Below are positions 14,795-21,469 of a DNA stretch of 33,412 nt, piece after piece. The notes beneath the pieces were generated by a model. That model did no database searches, was not told the origin of the DNA, and saw only the letters and a program-made list of their open reading frames with translations. Position 1 is the stretch's first letter. Every line of letters starts with the position of its first letter. This DNA comes from Ruminococcus sp. Lineage in GTDB: Bacteria; Bacillota; Clostridia; Oscillospirales; Acutalibacteraceae. The translations under genes and the position numbers were made by a program. The DNA is taken from NCBI GenBank assembly GCA_017411385.1, contig JAFQQF010000004.1, positions 1-33,412 on the forward strand. Direction: 5' to 3'.

Positions 14795-16246
14795 ATGTCA
14801 AATTCATTAAATGAAAGAAACCTGACACTTCTGACGGACTTTTATGAGCTTACAATGGCAGGCGGTTACTTTGAGTGCGAGCACAAGGACAGAATTGCAT
14901 ACTTTGATATGTTCTACAGAAGCAACCCTGACAAGGGAGGATATGCGATTATGGCGGGTGTAGAGCAGATGGTGGAATACCTGACTAATCTGCACTTTAC
15001 CGACGAAGACATTGAATATCTAAGAAGCAGACGAATTTTTACTGAAGGTTTCCTTGAATACTTAAAAAGCTTTAAATTTGAGTGTGATGTATGGGCAATT
15101 CCCGAGGGCACACCCATATTTCCCGGCGAACCCATTGTTACAGTTAGAGGTCCTCTGATTCAAGCTCAGTTTGTAGAAACAATGATTCTGCTTTCAATCA
15201 ACCACCAGAGTCTTATTGCTACTAAAGCCAACCGTTTGCGACGAGCCGCCAAAGGCAGAGCTGTTATGGAATTCGGTTCAAGACGAGCACAGGGATATGA
15301 CGGAGCAATATACGGTGCCAGAGCTGCTTTCATTGGCGGATGCTGCGGTACTGCCTGCACAATTTGCGAACGAGATTTCGGGGTTCCTGCGCTGGGTACC
15401 ATGGCTCACTCATGGATCCAATCTTTTGATACAGAATATGAAGCCTTTGCAGCATATGCAAAACTCTATCCTGACAACTGCACCTTACTTGTTGATACCT
15501 ACAACACTCTTAAGAGCGGTGTACCCAATGCCATAAAGGTCTTTGACGAGGTGCTTACACCCTTGGGCAAAAGACCAAAGGGTATCAGAATTGACAGCGG
15601 TGACATTACCTATCTTTCCAAAAAAGCAAGAAAAATGCTTGACAACGCAGGTTACGTGGATTGTAAAATCTGCGCATCAAACTCTTTAGACGAATTCATT
15701 ATAAAGGATATGCAGCTTCAGGGTGCACAGATTGACATCTACGGTGTTGGCGAAAGACTGATAACATCTTCCTCTTCCCCTGTATTCGGCGGAGTTTACA
15801 AGCTTGTTGCAACTGAGAACGGTTCAGTTATGACACCTAAAATTAAAATAAGTGAGAATGTAGGAAAAATCACAACTCCATGCTTTAAAAAGCTTTACAG
15901 GCTTTATGACAACGAAACAGGCAAATCCATTGCCGATGTGATTACTCTGCACGATGAAGTGATTGATGACACTAAGCCCTATGAAATCTTTGACCCGGTG
16001 AACACTTGGAAGAGAAAAACAATTGAGAACTTTAAAGCAGTTGATATCAGAAAACAATACATTAAAAACGGCAAGCTCGTTGAAGCAATGCCCGACATAC
16101 ATGAAATCAAAGCCTATTGTGAGAGTCAGTTGGAAACATTATGGGATGAAGTGACTAGATTCGAAAACCCTCATACCTACTATGTAGACCTATCTCAGAA
16201 GCTTTGGGATATAAAAAACAGCCTTCTCAACGAAGGCAAAAAATAA
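14795..16246 (+). CDS. pncB: nicotinate phosphoribosyltransferase
   Basis: Salvages nicotinate with PRPP (and ATP) to nicotinate mononucleotide. 483 residues of the long Firmicutes type: LLTDFYELTMAGGYF near 12-26, FGSRRAQGYDGAIYGARAAFIGG near 159-181, GTMAHSWIQSF with the phosphorylatable His, DTYNTLKSGVPNA, and RIDSGDITYLSKKAR. The start at 14795 follows GGGAG by eight bases; an upstream ATG has no SD. With the nad operon 4 kb away it gives the cell both routes to nicotinate mononucleotide. Ends in a terminator shared with rnpB. Confidence 0.94.
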   Translation: MSNSLNERNLTLLTDFYELTMAGGYFECEHKDRIAYFDMFYRSNPDKGGYAIMAGVEQMVEYLTNLHFTDEDIEYLRSRRIFTEGFLEYLKSFKFECDVWAIPEGTPIFPGEPIVTVRGPLIQAQFVETMILLSINHQSLIATKANRLRRAAKGRAVMEFGSRRAQGYDGAIYGARAAFIGGCCGTACTICERDFGVPALGTMAHSWIQSFDTEYEAFAAYAKLYPDNCTLLVDTYNTLKSGVPNAIKVFDEVLTPLGKRPKGIRIDSGDITYLSKKARKMLDNAGYVDCKICASNSLDEFIIKDMQLQGAQIDIYGVGERLITSSSSPVFGGVYKLVATENGSVMTPKIKISENVGKITTPCFKKLYRLYDNETGKSIADVITLHDEVIDDTKPYEIFDPVNTWKRKTIENFKAVDIRKQYIKNGKLVEAMPDIHEIKAYCESQLETLWDEVTRFENPHTYYVDLSQKLWDIKNSLLNEGKK

Positions 16247-16259
16247 CGGATATAAAAAG

Positions 16260-16286
16260 GACCTGTCTTGTGACAGGTCTTTTTTA
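16260..16286. terminator. two-way intrinsic terminator between pncB and rnpB
   Basis: GACCTGTC (16260-16267) and GACAGGTC (16272-16279) with a TTGT loop. The plus strand continues TTTTTTA after pncB; the minus strand reads into CCTTTTTA after rnpB. One hairpin serves both converging transcripts. Confidence 0.88.
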
Positions 16287-16287
16287 A

Positions 16288-16636
16288 TGCGACTGAATCT
16301 GTAAGCCGAGTTCTGTTGTAAGCAGTCATCTATCTTGGCAGGGTGTTACCACCACTGCTCAATGCCACCTCCCCAAGACGCGCCGAGCAGACGCTTAGTG
16401 TCTTTCCACGGTGTTGCTCCGAATAGGGTTTACAGGGCAGTCGGGTCTCCCCGACTCCGGTGAGCTCTTACCTCGCCTTTCCACCCTTACCTGAAAATCA
16501 GGCGGTATATCTCTGTTGCACTATCCCTAGGGTCGCCCCCGGCGGCCGTTAGCCGTTATTCTCGCTCTATGGAGCTCGGACTTTCCTCGGATACAGCCTT
16601 TCGGCTTATACCCGCAACTGCTCAATCCACTCGCAA
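16288..16636 (-). ncRNA. rnpB: RNase P RNA (class A)
   Basis: The minus strand carries the universal P4 block GAGGAAAGTCCGAGCTCC close to the 5' end, the GCCGAAAGGCTG hairpin before it, GTGCAACAGAGA, GGTAAGGGTGGAAAGGCG, GTAAACCC, and the 3' ACAGAACTCGGCTTAC block. Helix P1 can be drawn between GCGAGTGGATT at the 5' end and GATTCAGTCGC at the 3' end, with one G-G mismatch, which sets the ends near 16634 and 16289. It is the catalytic RNA that trims tRNA 5' ends. Its promoter lies just past the cca stop codon and its terminator is shared with pncB. Confidence 0.96.
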
Positions 16637-16642
16637 GTATTG

Positions 16643-16671
16643 ATTTTATAACATTACTTGAATTTTGTCAA
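16643..16671 (-). promoter_or_regulatory. sigma-A promoter of rnpB
   Basis: Minus-strand TTGACA (16666-16671), 17 bases, TAAAAT (16643-16648), with the predicted RNA start about 7-10 bases on. It begins three bases after the cca stop codon. Confidence 0.85.
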
Positions 16672-16673
16672 CG

Positions 16674-18023
16674 TTACTCTTCGCTATTCCAGGCTTCCTT
16701 AGGCAAGGATTTTGCACAAAGCAAAAGCTCTTCACGTGAATTATTACACTTGCCCTTTATTACAAGCTTAAGAAGATTATTTAGTGCATCACTAATCGCT
16801 TTACCTTTGAAGCCAACATCAACTAAATCTTCACCATTGATTGCTAGCTGTGAAAGTTTGTAGCACTCGCCTTTTTCGATTATGTCCTCTTTCCTTTTTA
16901 TCACTTCAATCCTGTGTGAAAGCTTGTACTCTCGCTGATAGTCGGATTGAGCAAGGGTATCGGCAAGACTTACAGACATAAGCTTTTCAAAAAGCTCCTC
17001 ACCAATAGCCGAAAGTACACGCTTTATGTCAGCATCCATAAGACGAAAACGCTCGTCATGGTATTTGATTAGCAAACACACATCCTCAATAAAACTATTG
17101 GCAAATCCAAAACGTCTTAGAATATCCGCAGTCATTTCAGCACTGATATAGGGATGCTTTTTAAAGTGGTCAATACCAAGGTTATCGGTAGTTTTTGCCG
17201 AAGGCTTACCTATATCATGAAAGAAAACCGCAAACCTTACAACCTCGTCTGAGGGGGCGTTTCCGAGCGCGTTCAAGGTATGTGTCCACACGTCATATAT
17301 ATGGTGCGGATTGCTTTGAGGCAGGTCAAACATAGGCTCTATCTCCGGTAAAACAACACAGAGTATGTCCCTGAATTCATTCAAAACCTTCGGTGCGTGC
17401 TCAGCCATTAGTATTCCTGTAAGCTCTTTGCGAATACGCTGAGGATGTACCAACGACAGCTTATCCTTGAGAAGATGCATAGCCTTTGAAGTTTCGATAT
17501 CTACGGAAAAACCAAGTCGGGATGCAAAACGCACGGCTCGAAGAATCCGCAAGGCATCCTCGGTAAAACGTTCTTTTGGAACACCTGTACATCGTATAAC
17601 CTTGCTTTGAATGTCATTAACTCCGCCGAAAGGGTCAACAAATCCTGTTTTTTCATTATAGGCAACTGAGTTGATAGTAAAATCTCTGCGAGCAAGGTCA
17701 TCGTTTATATTGCTTGTAAAAGAAACAAAATCCGGATGTCGTGAATCGGAATAATCACCATCACGGCGATATGTGGTTATTTCAAAGGGTTCAGAATCAA
17801 TGACGACACAAATCGTACCGAACTCCTTGCCTATATCGACAGTTTTAAAATCATTGAAGCATCTGCAAATTTCATCAGGTAAAGCATTGGTGGTAAAATC
17901 CCAATCCATAGGCACGGTGCCCATAATCGAATCTCGAACACATCCGCCTACAGCATAACACTCAAAGCCGTTTTTTTCTAATATATTAAAAATCAATTTG
18001 CATTTTTCGGGAATATTAATCAA
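16674..18023 (-). CDS. cca: CCA-adding tRNA nucleotidyltransferase with HD domain
   Basis: Adds or repairs the 3' CCA of tRNAs. About 449 residues: the class II polymerase head GGCVRDSIMGTVPMDWDFTT with the metal acids in DWD, RRDFTINSVAYN, EDALRILRAVRFASRLGF, and a C-terminal HD domain with FFHDIGKPSAK. The start is unclear: GTG at 18030-18032 has no SD, while TTG at 18021-18023 has GAGGTG six bases upstream and gives MINIPEK; the TTG is preferred. No terminator follows; the rnpB promoter begins at once, so rnpB may also receive cca read-through. Confidence 0.93.
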   Translation of the reverse strand: MINIPEKCKLIFNILEKNGFECYAVGGCVRDSIMGTVPMDWDFTTNALPDEICRCFNDFKTVDIGKEFGTICVVIDSEPFEITTYRRDGDYSDSRHPDFVSFTSNINDDLARRDFTINSVAYNEKTGFVDPFGGVNDIQSKVIRCTGVPKERFTEDALRILRAVRFASRLGFSVDIETSKAMHLLKDKLSLVHPQRIRKELTGILMAEHAPKVLNEFRDILCVVLPEIEPMFDLPQSNPHHIYDVWTHTLNALGNAPSDEVVRFAVFFHDIGKPSAKTTDNLGIDHFKKHPYISAEMTADILRRFGFANSFIEDVCLLIKYHDERFRLMDADIKRVLSAIGEELFEKLMSVSLADTLAQSDYQREYKLSHRIEVIKRKEDIIEKGECYKLSQLAINGEDLVDVGFKGKAISDALNNLLKLVIKGKCNNSREELLLCAKSLPKEAWNSEE

Positions 18024-18085
18024 ACTCTTCACCTCAAGTCTATTATAACATATTATGAAAATTTAATAAAGACTTCGAAATATTA

Positions 18086-18113
18086 GAATTTTTCTCAAAA
18101 CAAACGCATATAA
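18086..18113 (+). promoter_or_regulatory. candidate forespore (sigma-G/F-like) promoter for spoIVB
   Basis: GAATT (18086-18090), 16 bases, CATATAA (18107-18113), a partial match to the known sigma-G pattern (GAATA then CATACTA). It lies about 96 bases before the spoIVB ATG; no sigma-A promoter is seen in this gap. Tentative. Confidence 0.3.
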
Positions 18114-18209
18114 GACCTATTCTCTGGTAAGTGATTTTATAAATAGTTTTCTTTCCACTTTAAAATTCAACAGGTTACAAAAAATAATTATAAAGAAAGG
18201 AGGTGGAAA

Positions 18210-19217
18210 ATGAAAAAAGCAAAAGCAAAGGTGACATTTTTTTCAATTATTCTGATGATTTTTTCAAGTTTTACCGTCAACACAGCAGCAGCTGAAAGCA
18301 ATAGGGTTATACTTGGCGGAACCCCATTTGGTATTAAAATGTTTTCGCAGGGGGTTATGGTTATTGATACCGAAACGGTAAATAACGGCAGTACAATAAT
18401 CAATCCTGCAGAAAAAGCCGGAATAAAACCCAATGATATTATTCTATCTGCGATGGGTAAAAATATTAAAACAAATGAACAGCTGTCTGAAATAATAGAA
18501 AATTCTCAAGGAAACAGTATTGAGCTTGCTATAAAGCGAAACGATAAAAACATTAAAGTAATAGTAAAGCCTGTCAAAAACTCAGAGGGAATTTACAAAG
18601 CGGGAATGTGGGTAAAAGACAGCGCTGCCGGAATTGGCACTGTCACATTTTACTCTGATGAGCTTAACGGGTTCTGCGGACTTGGACACGGAATCTGTGA
18701 AAGCAGTACAGGTATGCTCATTCCCCTTGACTACGGCACAGTTGACAAAGCATATATTGCAGACGTCACAAAAAGTTATGACGGCAAAGTAGGCTCTTTA
18801 AACGGATATTTTACAAATGAAGAAATAGGCACAGCTACACTTAATATCAATGAAGGAATTTACGGAATTACGGATTACAACATCGGACAGTCAATAGAAA
18901 TAGCAGAAGCGGATGAAATAAAAACAGGTAAAGCCAGCATATACACAACCATCAATGGCAACGCTCCTGAATACTATGATGCAGAGATAGTAAAAATAAA
19001 CAGAAACTCTGCTAAACCAGATATGATAATAAAAATAACTGATGAAGAGTTGATTTCTGTAACCGGAGGAATTGTTCAGGGAATGTCCGGCTCTCCTATT
19101 GTTCAAAACGGAAAGCTGGTTGGTGCAATTACCCACGTTATCATTGACGATGTTGATTGCGGTTACGGAATCTTTGCACAGAGGATGATGGAGGAACTTG
19201 AAACAAAGCTCAAATAA
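18210..19217 (+). CDS. spoIVB: SpoIVB-type S55 serine peptidase with PDZ domain
   Basis: A sporulation signalling protease, made in the forespore and exported to the space between the two membranes, where it cleaves SpoIVFA and so frees SpoIVFB to activate pro-sigma-K. 335 residues: an N-terminal signal/anchor (about 5-28), a PDZ domain near 40-122 (EKAGIKPNDIILSAMGKNI), and the S55 peptidase with GLGHGICE (His160) and GMSGSP (catalytic Ser near 293). It is shorter than Bacillus SpoIVB (about 425 residues), mainly in the N-terminal region. SD AAAGGAGGTGG is strong. Spo0A usually follows directly in Clostridia; here an acyltransferase gene lies between. Confidence 0.92.
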   Translation: MKKAKAKVTFFSIILMIFSSFTVNTAAAESNRVILGGTPFGIKMFSQGVMVIDTETVNNGSTIINPAEKAGIKPNDIILSAMGKNIKTNEQLSEIIENSQGNSIELAIKRNDKNIKVIVKPVKNSEGIYKAGMWVKDSAAGIGTVTFYSDELNGFCGLGHGICESSTGMLIPLDYGTVDKAYIADVTKSYDGKVGSLNGYFTNEEIGTATLNINEGIYGITDYNIGQSIEIAEADEIKTGKASIYTTINGNAPEYYDAEIVKINRNSAKPDMIIKITDEELISVTGGIVQGMSGSPIVQNGKLVGAITHVIIDDVDCGYGIFAQRMMEELETKLK

Positions 19218-19243
19218 TATAAAATAACAGTAAGTGCAATTTT

Positions 19244-19285
19244 GCCGTTACAGATAACATAATTTATTATCTGTAACGGCTGATT
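19244..19285 (+). terminator. intrinsic terminator after spoIVB
   Basis: GCCGTTACAGATAA (19244-19257) and TTATCTGTAACGGC (19267-19280) form a 14-bp perfect stem; only a modest T run (TGATTTATTC) follows. Confidence 0.7.
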
Positions 19286-19345
19286 TATTCTTGCAAATAA
19301 TTTCGCCATATGTTATATTTCTCATATAAAGGGGGAATTATAATT

Positions 19346-20398
19346 ATGTTACAAAAAAGAAACTACGGAATTGATTTACTCCGCATTGTTTCTATATTCA
19401 TGGTATGTATTCTGCACATACAAGAACACGGAGGTGTACTTACCTCCTGTGATGTAGGTTCAATAAAATATGCTGTATTTTATTATATACATACTGCAGC
19501 TTATTGTGCTGTTGATTGTTTTGCAATTATTAGCGGGTATACTGCTTCAATCAAACAAGTACGCTATTCAAAAATTATAAGTATGTGGTTCCAAGTTGTT
19601 TTTTATTCATTTGTATTTACTTTAATACTAACATCGGCAGGACTTTCAGATGATTTTAGTATCAAAACAATGTGCAAAAATTTACTACCAATCACTATCA
19701 GTGTATACTGGTATTTTACAGCGTATTTCGGTTTATTTTTTATAAAGCCTTTCCTTGACAGCTATATTTTCAAAATCAGCAAAGAAACTTCGAAGAAATA
19801 CTTTATAACAATATTCTTTATATTTTCTGTGTTAAATTTAGTCACAGAACCATTTATTACTAATAATGGCTTCTCGCTAATATGGTTAATTGTACTTTAT
19901 TGTTTAGGTGCATTAGCTAAAAGAATTAATTTATTTGAAAACAAGAGTACATTAATCTTAATTATATTGTTTATTGCCTCTACAACAATTTCTTGGGTAC
20001 CATGTGCACTATCTGTAACAAAAGGATTAATTAACTACATTTCACCAACAATCACACTAAACGCACTAATACTTACAGTTTTATTCTCCAGAATAAGAAC
20101 AAGCAGTAAAGTAATTAACTTTATATCCCCTCTGACCTTTGGAATTTATTTATTTCAACTGAATCCGATAATTTGGGATAATGTATTAAACTACAGATTT
20201 CACTTCATAGCTAATGAAAATATTTTACTCGGAATCGTCTTTGTATTTATATTTGCTACGGCATTATTTATATCTGGCGGAATTATCGAGTTAATTCGAA
20301 GCAAACTATTCAAGATAATTAAAATAGATAAATTCAGCGAGAAAATTGAAACAACTATAAAAAAGATTATGGATCGTGCTGCAATTATCCTCGAATAA
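19346..20398 (+). CDS. acyltransferase-3 (OafA/WecH-type) membrane protein
   Basis: A 350-residue, strongly hydrophobic protein with about ten membrane spans. The N terminus has the family's R-x10-H motif (LLRIVSIFMVCILHI), expected to lie at the membrane for acyl transfer to sugars of surface glycans. SD AAAGGGGG precedes the ATG by about 11 bases. Its codon use is more AT-rich than its neighbours, and it is enclosed by terminators on both sides while splitting the spoIVB-spo0A pair; this suggests it was inserted or acquired. The acyl acceptor is not known, and a spore-linked role is only a guess. Confidence 0.85.
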   Translation: MLQKRNYGIDLLRIVSIFMVCILHIQEHGGVLTSCDVGSIKYAVFYYIHTAAYCAVDCFAIISGYTASIKQVRYSKIISMWFQVVFYSFVFTLILTSAGLSDDFSIKTMCKNLLPITISVYWYFTAYFGLFFIKPFLDSYIFKISKETSKKYFITIFFIFSVLNLVTEPFITNNGFSLIWLIVLYCLGALAKRINLFENKSTLILIILFIASTTISWVPCALSVTKGLINYISPTITLNALILTVLFSRIRTSSKVINFISPLTFGIYLFQLNPIIWDNVLNYRFHFIANENILLGIVFVFIFATALFISGGIIELIRSKLFKIIKIDKFSEKIETTIKKIMDRAAIILE

Positions 20399-20413
20399 TC
20401 AAAATAACAACTT

Positions 20414-20454
20414 AAAGTCGAAGTCAAAAAATTTTTGACTTCGACTTTTTTTAC
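20414..20454 (+). terminator. intrinsic terminator after the acyltransferase gene
   Basis: AAAGTCGAAGTCAAAAA (20414-20430) and its exact complement 20432-20448 make a 17-base-arm palindrome, followed by TTTTTTACTTC. Confidence 0.8.
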
Positions 20455-20535
20455 TTCAATTCGACTTCAGTATCTATATCTGATGTTCATTCATATTAGA
20501 TTTAGAAAAAAACAAAAAAATTTAATTGGTAACTA

Positions 20536-20564
20536 TTGCTATTTTTACCACTTTGTGGTATTAT
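20536..20564 (+). promoter_or_regulatory. spo0A promoter with a palindrome in the spacer
   Basis: TTGCTA (20536-20541), 17 bases, TATTAT (20559-20564), 35 bases before the spo0A ATG. The spacer and first -10 bases hold the dyad TACCAC-TTT-GTGGTA (20546-20560), well placed for a repressor. A sequence TTCGACT at 20460-20466 differs by one base from the complement of the 0A box TGTCGAA. Confidence 0.55.
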
Positions 20565-20598
20565 TTCACTATCAAATAAATTTGTTGGAGGATTATAT

Positions 20599-21363
20599 AT
20601 GGACAGTAACATTAAACTATTAATTACAGAAGAAAAATCTCAACTTAGCGAAGAAAGCTTGAAAGCCTTTGAGAATGCAGGTTTTTTACCGATATTTTGT
20701 GAACGTGACGGCGAAGAGGTTTTGAAGAAGATTGATGCTGAAAATCCAAAGGTTGTAGTAATTGACGTTTTTATGTCTAAGCTTGACAGTATTGGTGTTA
20801 TGAAAACACTATCGAGCTCTAACAACAGACCGTTGTTTGTTGTTTCTTCGACCTTTAACAGTCCCGCTCTTGAAAGAGAGATTATGAACTGCGGAGCAGA
20901 CTACTTTGTTATTAAGCCCTATAACCTTGGTAATCTTCTTGATAACGTTAAGCACCTTTTAAAAAACGAGCAGACAAACGGCTCAATCAGAAGATTTGAT
21001 GTTTCCGGCTCAATTGAAGTAAGGGTAACTGAAATTCTGCATCAGATTGGTGTACCTGCACACATCAAGGGCTATCATTATCTCAGGGATTCAATTATTA
21101 TGTCTGTTGAAAAGCCTGAGGTTATTAATGCCGTCACAAAGAAGCTATATCCCTCCGTTGCTAAAAAATATGAAACAACCTCATCACGAGTTGAACGAGC
21201 AATCAGGCACGCTATTGAGGTTGCATGGGACAGAGGCGATGTTGACGTATTGAACTCCTACTTCGGATATACAATCCACATCAGCCGTGGTAAGCCAACA
21301 AACTCAGAGTTCATTGCAATGATTGCAGATAAGCTCAGATTACAACTTAAAAACGCAAGCTGA
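20599..21363 (+). CDS. spo0A: Spo0A, master response regulator of sporulation, with unusual receiver
   Basis: A 254-residue receiver plus Spo0A_C DNA-binding protein. The phospho-acceptor Asp56 (VVVIDVFM) and Lys106 (VIKPYN) are kept, but the acidic pair that holds Mg2+ is Glu11-Glu12 (ITEEKSQ) rather than Asp-Asp, the usual MP after the Asp is MS, and DG is DS. The effector half (about 140-254) is highly conserved, with [14 protein letters not shown] and the recognition helix [15 protein letters not shown] (196-210), then [18 protein letters not shown]. The SD GGAGG sets the start. So the DNA target is surely the 0A box while the input side may differ from Bacillus. Confidence 0.95.
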   Translation: MDSNIKLLITEEKSQLSEESLKAFENAGFLPIFCERDGEEVLKKIDAENPKVVVIDVFMSKLDSIGVMKTLSSSNNRPLFVVSSTFNSPALEREIMNCGADYFVIKPYNLGNLLDNVKHLLKNEQTNGSIRRFDVSGSIEVRVTEILHQIGVPAHIKGYHYLRDSIIMSVEKPEVINAVTKKLYPSVAKKYETTSSRVERAIRHAIEVAWDRGDVDVLNSYFGYTIHISRGKPTNSEFIAMIADKLRLQLKNAS

Positions 21364-21367
21364 AAAA

Positions 21368-21400
21368 AGTGACCTCTGCCAGATTTTGACAGAGGTCACT
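21368..21400 (+). terminator. intrinsic terminator after spo0A
   Basis: AGTGACCTCTG (21368-21378) and CAGAGGTCACT (21390-21400) form an 11-bp stem just after the stop codon; the following T run is weak (ATATGTTATATT). Confidence 0.65.
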
Positions 21401-21410
21401 ATATGTTATA

Positions 21411-21438
21411 TTGACTTTATTTAAAGGTATGTTAAAAT
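21411..21438 (+). promoter_or_regulatory. sigma-A promoter of copA
   Basis: TTGACT (21411-21416), 16 bases, TAAAAT (21433-21438), 31 bases before the GTG start. No CopY- or CsoR-like operator was recognised. Confidence 0.6.
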
Positions 21439-21469
21439 ATTATCAGTATTAAAAGCATGGAGGTAATAA

